DNA of 64,000 nucleotides from Leptasterias polaris (Eukaryota; Echinodermata; Asteroidea; Forcipulatida; Asteriidae), in contig JAZGTN010000064.1 of assembly GCA_037783415.1 (NCBI GenBank), positions 3,769,001-3,833,000 on the forward strand. Direction: 5' to 3'. Below the pieces are notes generated by a model. The model saw nothing but the letters and a program-made list of their open reading frames with translations, did not search any database and was not told the origin of the DNA. Position 1 is the first letter of the stretch. Every line of letters starts with the position of its first letter. Positions 1 to 10,130 of this stretch are shown here, one piece after another. The position numbers and the translations under genes were made by a program.

Positions 1-1068
1 TTTTTGCTGATTACTAATACATCATTGATTGTTGTGATGTCATGTGAACAAAAATACACATCGAACATGGCAAAGGATTTACAGTAAATGCACTGCATGC
101 AATGATACAACAAGAACAGACTCGATCTTTTCTATCGTTCCATTCAAATCAAAGTTGAATCAATATTGTTCTCCTTTTTTGACATGATAATTTGAGTTGC
201 ATGTATCTGATGCTGAATATAAAAAAAACTAAAAAGCATTGCATTACATGTATCACTGCTACTAGTGTAAAACATTATTCTACATGACTTTATTCAGAAT
301 TGACAGTTCTACAATTGTACTGCAATCTCATTGGCTGCTCAAAAGCTTAGATGATTGCGCAAGCACAAATCTGTGGCAAATCCACCGTGACCATATTGTG
401 TTTCAGGATCGAAAGCATGCTGAATTAGCATTGAGCTGACATGCGATGTACACCACGATATTATCGAAAATCGCGATACAATTTCTTAAACGATTACGAT
501 ATCGTGTCTGGTTTTTTTAAATCCCAATATCGGCAAATCGCGGTTTCGATGAAGTATCGCGATGCATTTCCTAATCGAGATGATATTGCAACAACATAGA
601 GCTGTTTAAAAATATAAAAAGTCACTGACCGCAACCGCAAAATTCCCTACTAGCGATCCTAACCCGACTGTGATTCTTTGAAAAGACCAACATCAAACAG
701 ACGGTCTCACACAGACCAACATCAAAGCTGCGCCGTGTGTATTTGAGTTTGACAAACGAAAACTGTGCGGTATTGCTCACGCACGTATAAAAACGTTCCT
801 CCGACGTTTCCCGACCACGAGGTGATTTCTCATAAAGGGAATTTCCCTTGCCTTTTCGCTCCCACAGCTACACGCTATTCCTTCACCCCCTAACTATAAA
901 GTTTACCACGTTAGGAGCAAGCACATCTGCGGGATCGAGGTGATGAATACTATGGAATGGTAGCGCTGTGAGAAGCACTAGGTCATAAATATTCACACGA
1001 TCGGCCAATCGGAAAGCGGCCAGTCAGGAATCAGCCAATCAGCCTGTGCCAATTTTATACGGCGACTA
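1..1068. other. Non-coding flank, no gene seen
   Basis: No ORF or exon with recognisable similarity. It holds one copy of an ATCGCGATA-rich repeat (about 453-565) and a short local duplication of accaacatcaaa near 689 and 716. The LINE 3' end abuts it at about 1069. Confidence 0.5.
453..565. repeat. ATCGCGATA-rich repeat, copy 1
   Basis: Contains cacgatattatcgaaaatc followed by gcgataca, then several more cgata/atcg palindromic words. A related block in the same orientation lies at 6058-6115, so the two copies bracket the LINE. Either the LINE inserted into a pre-existing repeat or these are two independent copies; the sequence does not decide this. Confidence 0.55.
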
Positions 1069-1293
1069 ACATTCAATTCAATTCACATTTATTTCCACTA
1101 CCATATTTCCACAATTACAGAACTGCATTGTAAAATGCAATAATATAAAAAAACAGAATAAGAATTAAGAATAAACTAGTGGGAAAGCGCGTGGAGGCAA
1201 GGCCCAAAATAAGCCAGGTAGCTTGTAGCGGCTTGCCTTTACATAACAAATACATAAACTAAGGGTACATGCTTAGGACAATACAAAGACGAA

Positions 1294-1299
<6 letters not shown>

Positions 1300-1325
<26 letters not shown>

Positions 1326-1327
1326 AC
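1300..1327. repeat. (GACA)n microsatellite in LINE 3' UTR
   Basis: Six to seven uninterrupted gaca units lie about 70-100 bp downstream of the ORF2 stop on the - strand, inside the LINE 3' UTR. Confidence 0.85.
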
Positions 1328-1397
1328 GAACAAACTACTGGTGAAAACGACAATGACAAAGTATGCAAAAACTTAAAGGAGAAGAACGGTATAGTAA

Positions 1398-4394
1398 CTA
1401 TGTTACATACTGGGAAATAAGGAACTTTTTATAAGATGTTTTAAACCTAGCCACAGAGGATGAGGCTTTGATAGACTGGTCAACCGAATTCCAAAGACGA
1501 GGACCATAGTAACGGAGAGTATTGGATGTGTATGATGTGCGTGCGAATGGGACGTGCATGTTGTTTCTAGATCTAGTGTTGTGGTCATGAATGTCTTTAT
1601 TATAGGTGAAGTAAGACGTGAAAAGGCGAGGGAGAAGGTTATTAGTGTATTTGTACATGAAGGTGCCTGTTTGAGATTTGTTAATATCAGAAAGTGTAAG
1701 GGTGTGTAATTTGATAAAAAGAGGTAATGTATGATCACGTGGTTGTGAGAGTGTTGCCAGCCGGATGGCTCTTTTTTGAATGATCATAAGAGAGTGGAGT
1801 TTACTGGTGCTAGTGCGTGCCCAAACAATATTACAGTAATTAAGATAAGGAAGAATGAGTGTGTTATAAAGAGAGACCATGGCAACAGAGGGTAGAAAGG
1901 AACGTAGCTTAGACATGATGCCAGTATTGCGGGAAGTAATTTTCGAGATGTGGGAAATGTGTTGAGTCCAAGAAAGTTTGTCATCAATGACAACGCCGAG
2001 GAATTTGGTTGAATGTACCCTTTCAATAGGAACATGGTTGATGCTGATATTGGCGTCATTGATGGTAGACCTAGATTTGGAAAAGATCATATATTTTGTT
2101 TTTTGGGAGTTAAGAGAGAGTTTGTTTGTACTAAACCAGGAGGAGACTTTCACTAGTTCATTGTTTAGTTCTTCAGCCAAAGTAGGCAAGTCAGAATGAG
2201 AAAAAAGAATAGTAGTGTCATCCGCAAAGAGAGTAAAAGACAATTTAGAAGAACAGTGGTGTAGATCGTTGACATAAATAAGAAAAAGGAGAGGACCGAG
2301 AATGGAACCCTGGGGAACGCCGTGGGTGATATCATTCAAGGAAGAATCACTCTTTTTACATGTAGTGAACTGTTTCCGGTTGTTAAGGTAGTCTTCAAAC
2401 CATGTAAGGGCGATACCTCGGATGCCATAATAGTGGAGTTTAGCTAGCATGATTTTATGGTCGATGGTATCAAAAGCTTTAGATAGGTCAATGAAGACAC
2501 CAGCAGAAATCAAACCATCATTAAGTGAAGAGATGAGAGAATCGGTGAGAAAAGTGAGAGCAAGATCTGTAGAATAGCTGCTGCGAAAACCAAACTGATG
2601 TTCAAACAAGAGGTTGAAATCAGATAAGAATTTAAAGAGACGTTTATAGACAAGACGTTCTAAGATTTTAGAGAAACAGGGAAGGACAGAGATAGGACGA
2701 TAATTTGAGATTTCCTTGGAGCTGCCATTTTTGAATACAGGAATCACTTTGGCAATTTTCAGTTGAAAAGGGACAGAACCAGTAGAAAGCGAAAGGTTGA
2801 AAATGTGAGCGAGGGGTGAAGATATAAGAGGAAGTACTGACTTGATAACTGAAGAATTAATGCCATCAAAGCCACAGCTAGAAACACTCTTAAGGCTTTT
2901 ACCGACTTCAATAATTTCATTGGGACAAGTTGGCATGAAGAAGAGGGAAGACGTATTACGATTGTGAAGATGATCAGAAAATTGACTAGCTGTGGAAGGA
3001 ATCTTGCTTGAAAGGGAAGAACCGATGCTGGAAAAGTACTTGTTGAAAGAATCAGCGATATCTGATGGGTTTGAAGCAACATTATGACCGTCGATGATTT
3101 CATCAGGAAGCTCAACTATCTTGTTCTTGCCTAAGATGTTATTAATTTCTCTCCAGGTGCTCTTAGTGTTACCTTCGTTGGTGCTGAATTTGGAGGCATA
3201 GTGATCTTTTTTGGCTTTACGAATCAATGAAGTCAGGTGATTCCGAAACTGTTTATATCGGAGTTCGTTGGCTTTAGTGGGGTTGCGGAGGAACCGTTTA
3301 TACAGGTTATTCTTGTGGTTACAAGAACTGATGAGATCTGGAGACATCCACGGATAATTGTTTCTAGATTTAGACACAGTTTTAGAAATGAAAGGAAAAT
3401 GTAGGTTGTAAAGATCAGTGAAGACAGTAAGAAAAGTATTGTACGCTGATTCAGAGTCCTCCCTTTGATAAACGTTACTCCAGTTCGTACGGCTTAGATC
3501 TTCAGTAAAGGCTTGAAGAGTGGTGCTTGTGATGTTCCTTTTGACGAATGTCTTTTTAGAGGTCTGTTGATGTTGAAAACAATAAGGAGTAATCTGGAAA
3601 AGAGGCAAATGATCAGAAATATCAGCAAAGAGAATACCAGGAATGACATGGTTTTCATTGTTAGTAAGAATATTGTCAATAAGTGTTGCGGATTGTGGTG
3701 TGATGCGAGTTGGTTTGTCGATCAAGGAGCGGAGACCATGAGAATAAATTGTATTGACAAAATCCTCTGTGAGCTGGTGGTTAGAATAGTCAATCAAGTT
3801 CAAGTTAAAATCTCCCATTATGTAACACAGTTTCTTTTCACTATTAATAAGACTAAGACAAGCATCAAATGAATTATTGAAGTTGTCAATACAGGTATTG
3901 GGAGCTCTGTAAACATTTCCAACAATGATATTACTTGCATGATCACGCTCGATCTCAATGAAGACAGATTCATAGTCAGAACAGGAAGTCATGAGATCCT
4001 CTCTTGTATGATATTTAAGAGAGTCACTGATGAACATGGCTGCTCCTCCTCCAAGTTTGTTTTGACGAGAAGAATGAACAAGATGGTAATTGTCTTTGTG
4101 AACATATGGAGGAGGAGCCCCTTTAAACCATGTTTCTGTAAAAGCGTAGATGGAGAAAAAGTGGTTAATAGAACACAAGTAATGTTCAATGTCATGGAAA
4201 TGCTTACAGAGACTCCTAGCATTCATATAAAACACGGAAAAATCATGTGAAGATAGGTTGAGCTGAAGATTATTAAATTCGTTGCTATCAAGGTAAGGGC
4301 AGGCAGAATCATTTACATTCACATCGTCTTCAATATCATATTCAAACATCTCCAGTAAGGCAACAAAAAACAGATGACGTATAAAGACACACAC
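1398..4394 (-). CDS. LINE ORF2: endonuclease-reverse transcriptase
   Basis: The 998-residue protein nicks target DNA and reverse-transcribes the LINE RNA in place. The N-terminal APE-type endonuclease spans about residues 52-270: N58, E87 in TETWF, GDFN at 194-197, D240 and SDH at 260-262. The reverse transcriptase spans about 545-800: IPVFKNG, NYRPISVLP, DLSKAFD (636-642), GVPQGSILGP (692-701) and catalytic FADD (723-726). The C-terminal part has the usual TKFLGVVID and QKRAIRLA blocks. No stop, frameshift or missing catalytic residue was seen, so the copy looks young. The first Met may not be the real start; M16 (MFEYDIEDD) is equally possible. Length is normal for the class, and the gene lies 345 bp downstream of ORF1 on the same strand. 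Confidence 0.93.
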   Translation of the reverse strand: MCVFIRHLFFVALLEMFEYDIEDDVNVNDSACPYLDSNEFNNLQLNLSSHDFSVFYMNARSLCKHFHDIEHYLCSINHFFSIYAFTETWFKGAPPPYVHKDNYHLVHSSRQNKLGGGAAMFISDSLKYHTREDLMTSCSDYESVFIEIERDHASNIIVGNVYRAPNTCIDNFNNSFDACLSLINSEKKLCYIMGDFNLNLIDYSNHQLTEDFVNTIYSHGLRSLIDKPTRITPQSATLIDNILTNNENHVIPGILFADISDHLPLFQITPYCFQHQQTSKKTFVKRNITSTTLQAFTEDLSRTNWSNVYQREDSESAYNTFLTVFTDLYNLHFPFISKTVSKSRNNYPWMSPDLISSCNHKNNLYKRFLRNPTKANELRYKQFRNHLTSLIRKAKKDHYASKFSTNEGNTKSTWREINNILGKNKIVELPDEIIDGHNVASNPSDIADSFNKYFSSIGSSLSSKIPSTASQFSDHLHNRNTSSLFFMPTCPNEIIEVGKSLKSVSSCGFDGINSSVIKSVLPLISSPLAHIFNLSLSTGSVPFQLKIAKVIPVFKNGSSKEISNYRPISVLPCFSKILERLVYKRLFKFLSDFNLLFEHQFGFRSSYSTDLALTFLTDSLISSLNDGLISAGVFIDLSKAFDTIDHKIMLAKLHYYGIRGIALTWFEDYLNNRKQFTTCKKSDSSLNDITHGVPQGSILGPLLFLIYVNDLHHCSSKLSFTLFADDTTILFSHSDLPTLAEELNNELVKVSSWFSTNKLSLNSQKTKYMIFSKSRSTINDANISINHVPIERVHSTKFLGVVIDDKLSWTQHISHISKITSRNTGIMSKLRSFLPSVAMVSLYNTLILPYLNYCNIVWARTSTSKLHSLMIIQKRAIRLATLSQPRDHTLPLFIKLHTLTLSDINKSQTGTFMYKYTNNLLPRLFTSYFTYNKDIHDHNTRSRNNMHVPFARTSYTSNTLRYYGPRLWNSVDQSIKASSSVARFKTSYKKFLISQYVT

Positions 4395-4739
4395 ACAAAA
4401 AACAAAAAACTTTACAAAAGAACTAGTAACAAAATCAAATAGGAACTACTTACAAAAAAGTCAATGGATAACAGAAAAAAAAAAAAAAGCAACAAGAATA
4501 ATCTCGTAAAGAATAATTGTATGTGAAAAAAGAGATTCAGGGTGAACTAGAACTAACCAGTAAAAGGAAAGTATGGAGAAACGGTATTACAAATAAACCT
4601 ACACAGCCATCTTGTTTTCTTCTATGTAAATCAAAAAACAATCAAAACGAGGCTAGAATGCAGAAGTAGATTCAATCATTGTAACCAATATTACATAGAA
4701 CACAACATGGCAGCAGTGAGACCATTGTCCAGAGGCTGA

Positions 4740-5819
4740 TTATGACGCAAATTTGTTCAGTTCGGTCAACGTTGTGATGGTCACTTTCCTCTTGCTTTGA
4801 AGCAGCAGAATAATTTTCCCATCCTGGGTCCACACAGAGTCAACTGAAGATCTTCGTTTTGCCTCTTGAAGGAGCTCGTTTCTCTGTCGGGTAAGGTTTT
4901 CAGTCAGGAGGAGGCCGGATCCTTTAAGAAGACGCTTGTTCTTGAACACTTGTGACCTTGATCGGTAGCTGACAAACTTGATTATGAAGGGGCGTGGCTT
5001 GGGTTTACTGTTAGGGGCACCCGGAGACTTCTTAGATTGACCGACGCGATGAGATCTGTCAATGTCATCTTTTGTGAGATTTAGTCTGAGTTTGCTGTTT
5101 AAGGTGTCTAAGACAATAGTGTCAGCGATGTCATTAGCAGATTCTTCGACACCATGAAGTAGGAGGCAATTTCGTCTACTGTACTGTTCGAGGTCATCTA
5201 GGTTGGTTTTGAGTTGATTGTTGAGTTTAGACATATCTTGGTACTTACGGTTGAGGTCGGTCAAATCTTTACTTAGCTGACCAATGTCCATGGACGTTGA
5301 CTCGAAAATCTCTTGTGCAACTTGTTCATGGACAGTAGATGCAAGTGAGTTGGTGAACACTGCGTTATTTACAAGATTGTCGACCACCTTACCAATAAGT
5401 TGATCACAGCTTGAAGTCATAATCTTGTCTGCAATAAGCTTGGCAATTGGTTCGATGATAGAGCTCATGATCGCTGGATCGGTAGATATAGCTTTATATA
5501 TCCTTTCCTTGAGTTCTAGTTCATCATGGAGCGGGCCACTGGGGTTTATCGGCGTTGAAGGCAACGGGGCGCTCGTAGAGTTACCTTTGTGTTTGGTGAC
5601 GCCATCCTTTTGTTTGATTACGTCATCCTTTTGTTGGTCACCACCATTGTGAAGGGATCCAGTTGTAGGCCTTTGATCAGTGCATGGTGATCGTTCAGGT
5701 TGAAACTGATCAGAAGATTCAGGCTCAGATACGCTGGTTTTGGACTGATTTCTCCCTCTCTTAGGTCTCATATTTGATTGATGTCGTCCCAGTGGATTCC
5801 AAACAGTAAGATCTAACAA
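4740..5819 (-). CDS. LINE ORF1: nucleic-acid-binding protein
   Basis: The 359-residue protein is the likely RNA-binding chaperone that coats the LINE transcript. The N-terminal ~100 residues are low complexity, rich in S, P, K and D. A probable coiled coil covers about 178-216 and leads into LEQYSRRNCLLLHG (210-223), a block typical of LINE ORF1 proteins with an L1-ORF1-like (Transposase_22) RNA-binding fold. The region about 270-345 (RPFIIKF, FKNKRLLKGSGLLL) completes that fold. The first Met and M17 (MRPKRGRNQ) are both plausible starts; the latter begins a strongly basic tail. The frame is intact. Family assignment rests on motif recognition only. Confidence 0.82.
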   Translation of the reverse strand: MLDLTVWNPLGRHQSNMRPKRGRNQSKTSVSEPESSDQFQPERSPCTDQRPTTGSLHNGGDQQKDDVIKQKDGVTKHKGNSTSAPLPSTPINPSGPLHDELELKERIYKAISTDPAIMSSIIEPIAKLIADKIMTSSCDQLIGKVVDNLVNNAVFTNSLASTVHEQVAQEIFESTSMDIGQLSKDLTDLNRKYQDMSKLNNQLKTNLDDLEQYSRRNCLLLHGVEESANDIADTIVLDTLNSKLRLNLTKDDIDRSHRVGQSKKSPGAPNSKPKPRPFIIKFVSYRSRSQVFKNKRLLKGSGLLLTENLTRQRNELLQEAKRRSSVDSVWTQDGKIILLLQSKRKVTITTLTELNKFAS

Positions 5820-5905
5820 CTGATGTTAATCAAACTGACGATCCCGCTATAGATTTGAAGATTTTACGAGATATTCTCGGAGCGATTTTCGAACAGACTA
5901 TCTCA

Positions 5906-6375
5906 TTGTAGTATAAAAAGAAGAAAGAAAACCATGGCTAGAATGGGAAGCCTACAGGCTGTATAAAATGTTCTTTATTTTACAAGCAATTCGCGGCACT
6001 TCAGTTTTAAAGCAATTAAAACAGAAGTGGGTTCCCTCAACGCACGTCACAAATTAATCACGATATCATCGAATATCGCGATACATTGTTGACGATGTAT
6101 CGTGGATGAAAAAAAGCAATATCGCCCAAGGCCAATGTGTAGTGCATTAGGGACCAAAGCTTGGTGCCTTACTTTAAAAGCAAGTCAATGTACAATGTAC
6201 AGTGTAGGAGCTTGTTTCCTCAAGGCGAAGTTATGTTACGGGAGTTGTGAAAACTACAGACGTTTGTATATTGTGAAATGAGAAATGAACTTATTTGCAT
6301 TAATTAGATGTTAATTTTGCATTGGGATTAAGAATAATATTTGATTTTTGTACTACACCGATGTGTATTTAAAAG
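5906..6375. other. Flank with second ATCGCGATA-rich repeat
   Basis: At 6058-6115 cacgatatcatcgaatatcg and gcgatacattgttgacgatg repeat the theme seen at 453-565. Otherwise nothing is recognised. Confidence 0.5.
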
Positions 6376-6512
6376 CAATGGTAGACTCAGTACAGCCTGA
6401 AATAACCACAGACATATATCACTTGGGTAATGTTCGGTGGGATTCGAACCCACAACCTTTGCCATGCTAGAGCAGATGTCTAACCACTAGACCACTGAGC
6501 TAGCCCTGTGGC
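6376..6512 (-). mobile_element. tRNA-derived SINE (family 1), - strand
   Basis: On the - strand an A-box-like tggtctagtggttagacat and a B-box ggttcgaatcc sit about 35 bp apart, followed by a tail. The would-be acceptor stem does not pair, so this is a SINE head and not a working tRNA gene. The same head is at 18530-18605 on the + strand. Confidence 0.75.
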
Positions 6513-6558
6513 TAGAGGCAGTTTGAATCCTATAAATATTGTGTACCATGTAGGGAAG

Positions 6559-9181
6559 ACTGGGGTAATTGTGGCCCACTTTTTAACATTTCCTATTATT
6601 TCTGTTTTTTGAAATGCTAAATTGTCGGTAATTATTTACCAAGTAAAAAGGGTTAATACTACCTACATTTCATATAAAAAATTATTTGCACATCATTAAT
6701 CATAATTTGCTGTTTATTGCACACTAATTAGCATTTATGTAAACGTTGATGTGGGCCACAATTACCTAGTGGGTTGGGATAATTGTGGCCCCACTCTAAA
6801 GACGTTATTTCTTTGTTGTTTACACTATATTAACACATCATATGGCATATTCTTGGAAATATGGACCATTTTACAACCTCAAATGTTGTTTTTCAAAAAA
6901 ATCTTTTTGACCTTGTAAGATATTTTAAATAATTGTATACATATTTAAGTATACCAAAATGTTCATGTTAGGATAGTTCAGTTAGTTTTCATCTTGCAGT
7001 GGTCATTTAAAAATGTATATAGTCTCTCGCAGTGAAACCTGTGGTTATTTATACTTAATTCAAACATAGCACAAGTAAAGCACAAGGAACATTCATTCTT
7101 TTCTATGGTGAGGCCCAACGCATGTACTTTAAAATAAAAATTTAAAAAACTCAACAAAACACCACACACAGAAAATATAAGCCTAACAGAAGAGAGCATA
7201 AAATTGACGGAAAAACAAAGCAAATATTGTCTGTCGTTAATTTATTTCTGGCACAACACTACTGTAATTTCTCTGATATATTTGCAGCCTCTCATACCTA
7301 AAATCTATCAAAAATAAAAACTTTGTCAAGCTTCTATAATTTTTTTCAAGGTTATCAACACCCAGTTTCGAATGTCATTGTTGACGGATTTTTAGTGACG
7401 TTCGAGAAAAATTGACAGAATTTGCATGACGTTCTAGAAAATTGACGGAGTCTATTGCAAATGACGTTCGGTACTTTATAACATTCGCGCAATCCACATC
7501 AAGCGTACTTGAACATAAGTTGATTTAGTTTCCAAAAACTAGCGTTCAGAAGGAAGTATTTTCGTTGTTAATCATCTCAGATACGTTTTGGTTTTTCATC
7601 TGGAGCTGTCCGATGGACTCTCGAACGTCAGTAAATGGCGAACGTCATTTACTTGACGGATTTATTTTGCGCAAGTATTAACGTCACGCAGAAAACATGT
7701 GCGAGTCGAGCATTCCGTGAAAACATCAAAGAGGCCAAACTGGAAGAGGACGACAGAGGGGTTAAGTCTCAAGTCAAAGGTCAACTTACAGGCCGATCGG
7801 TAAATTCTCGGACGTCACACAAAAACATTGACGGACAATGACAAAAGTCGTCGCTGGAAATTTGAAACACAGATTACTCTTATTGTTGACCAGGTATCAC
7901 AGTAGTCATTGTTTCAAAATAATTATCAATTAAAGTTGTTTTCATCATTGTTTCGAATTTATTGAATGTTGGAAACTTTGGGTAATTGACATGTTTCTTA
8001 TTGTTGACATTTTTGACAGACAAAAATTATGTTCGGGAGTTTGCGATTAAAATAAAAATTTCTTTTCAATCAATTGTCGGATTTTTATTTTCTCTTGCTG
8101 TTGAAGTATTTGGCAACAGCCCCCACAACCTGAACATGCAAAAGAAAATATGTACCCCAGCAAATATGAAAATTTGATCATTTAAATACCTCTACATCTA
8201 AGTGGTAGTGGAAGTCCGTCAAAAATGCTGCTGTTCAAGACTCCAAACCTTTTACCTTGATTTAGTTGAAAGGCATCGGTTGTCAATATTGTGTATGATA
8301 ACATGTCAGGTACCTCGTAGTTAATTACACTATATAAAAATAAAAATTAGCTTTCTATGAAAATATCAGGGTCCGATTTTCATGCTTGCAAATGGTGCAT
8401 ATTTTGAATAATATGCCATATTTAAAACTTCAACACCTTAAAATTGTAGTATAGATTATAAGATCAGTCAAGAAGGAATCTTAAAAGGTTTTTTCATCCA
8501 GTGTTCCCTTATTCTAGAGTCAAGTTGCTGTTTGAAGCACATTTTTAAAAAAATGACGGACATTAAGTAACGGATTTGGGCTTTAAGTTTCAAGGCATGA
8601 TGAAGTAGATACAAATGTGGTCCAGATCTTACCGACTAGTTGGGGCAAGAAGAACATGTGCTAAATGATTAACAAAACTATTTAGGATTAAACAGGTTAG
8701 AAACATCCACAAAATATGAGTAAAAAGCGATTATAACCTCCATAGCTGACAGAGCACATTTTTATTGGTGTTATTGTACAGTTTTCCATGGGGGCCACAA
8801 TTACCCCAGAGCAATTTTGTTTGTATCATCGCCTCCAGAATTTTAAGTAAACAGAATCCCTTGAATTATGTTTTATAATTGATACATCTGAAGGTTAGTG
8901 TTACCAAAAATCAAAGAGCAAAAATTAAAGGATGTAAACAGTCGTTGCTACAACCACCAATGCAAAGCAGCCTCGCCACTTTTCCGAAGACAATTTTGAG
9001 CTACGTTGAGAAAATAGGTCCTCCTGGCTGAATGCTTAAAGCTAAATGTGTGATTTCTGCTTTAAAATGTAGGGCAGGGTACATGTATACCCTTGCACAT
9101 ACCAAACACTTGGGCCATCTTGACCTTTTTCCTTAGAGAGATTCACTGTTATAGCCAAAGGGGCCATAATTACCCCAGGGC
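6559..9181. mobile_element. ~2.6 kb element with GGGGTAATTGTGGCC terminal and subterminal repeats
   Basis: The motif ggggtaattgtggccc or its reverse complement occurs at 6562-6577, 6752-6766 (reverse), 6775-6792, 8791-8807 (reverse) and 9161-9177 (reverse). It reads inward at both outer ends. Inverted ends with clustered subterminal copies are typical of transposase binding sites in cut-and-paste elements. No transposase was recognised inside; the longest internal ORFs (7635-7841 and 7986-8177) resemble nothing known. The element is likely non-autonomous or decayed, and its superfamily is unresolved. Confidence 0.6.
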
Positions 9182-9208
9182 CACTCCCCTGCTGAGTAGA
9201 CAGTGCTT

Positions 9209-9894
9209 ATAGACTGCAAGTCTCGCGCGCATTCGAACTTCCGGGACCATAGTGGTCCCAACCATATGGAGTTTTACGTGGGCGAGATTTTGTTTCGTCA
9301 ATTATTTTAGTTTAACGTAGGTTATGACCTAGAAAAATATACATGTTGTTGGGAATGTAATACTAATTCGTGATAACAAAATATGAAAGTAAAACCAATT
9401 CAAAAATATAACGAAGAAAACCCGAGAATTAAACTTGACCTCAGCTTCCGGTTATTGCAAAAAATTAAGAATTTTGTGCTCGCCTCTGATCAAAAAACTT
9501 CTGTAAACGCTTGTTTTGGATGCGCAGTTATAATCGCCAAATGCTGTAATTGCAAAGCGAACCCTTTTCATTGCAGTATATGGTTGTTGAGGCGTCAGCA
9601 TCCTCTAAACTGCGATACAGGTCAATTTTAAACCTGTTTGACCACCACGAATCCGCGTAAGGAGTTTCTAAAAAGTTAACATCAAATAAGCATCCTTGTC
9701 CCAGAGTTTTAATTTCTTTTTAAATAATAATTAACACACTGTATTTTTTTCAAAAGCTTAAACTTTTCATAAAATTGTAATGATTTATTTTATCATGAGA
9801 TACAATTTAAAACAAAGATTTAATTTCAGAAATAAAAATGTTCTTCGTTTGACGTTTTTTCTCGTTCGGATACGCGCGAGACTTGCACAGTCTA
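9209..9894 (+). mobile_element. TAGACTGTGCAAG MITE, copy A
   Basis: The left end reads tagactgcaagtctcgcgcg and the right end cgcgcgagacttgcacagtc followed by ta. Closely similar full copies are at 16491-17198 and, inverted, 33894-34583 and 42358-43117. The TA at each edge fits a Tc1/mariner-type target duplication. The short ORF at 9383-9631 exists only because the repeat is A-rich. It is not a gene. Confidence 0.85.
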
Positions 9895-9939
9895 TTACAC
9901 ATCTGTGGATGGGCAAAAAGCAAATAATTACCTTAGTTG

Positions 9940-10130
9940 TGATAAAAATGCAAGGCCATTTTCATTTTGCAAAGGGCACTTCCGTAGGAGAAATCTTGAA
10001 GTCTATGGGAAACGCTTGAACAAAATTGAAGGGGCACCAAGGCCAATACCACTGCAGGGCAACAGAGGCCAATACCACTGCAGGGCAACAGAGGCCTTGG
10101 CCTCCACGCAATTTCAGGCCTGCAGGGTTA
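9940..10130. repeat. CAGGCCTGGAATTTC repeat family, copy with internal duplication
   Basis: Carries ggccattttcattttgcaaa, gggcacttcc, ggggcaccaaggcc and caatttcaggcctg, a set shared with 40752-41075, 59230-59398 and fragments at 11756-11790, 12637-12780 and 34588-34690. A segment of about 28 bp (caataccactgcagggcaac plus agaggc) is duplicated in tandem at about 10042-10098. Confidence 0.65.

Larger units (their letters stand above)
1069..5905 (-). mobile_element. Near full-length non-LTR retrotransposon (CR1/Jockey-like LINE)
   Basis: Read on the - strand, the element has a 5' leader (to about 5905), ORF1 (5819-4740), a 345-bp spacer, ORF2 (4394-1398) and a ~330-bp 3' UTR. It ends at about 1069 in repeated ATTCA/TGAAT units instead of a long poly(A), as is typical of CR1-group elements. 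Both ORFs are free of stops and frameshifts. ORF2 has an APE endonuclease and a reverse transcriptase with no RNase H seen, which fits CR1/Jockey. The exact clade (CR1, L2, Crack, Daphne) cannot be settled by eye. The 5' boundary is approximate. Confidence 0.88.
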
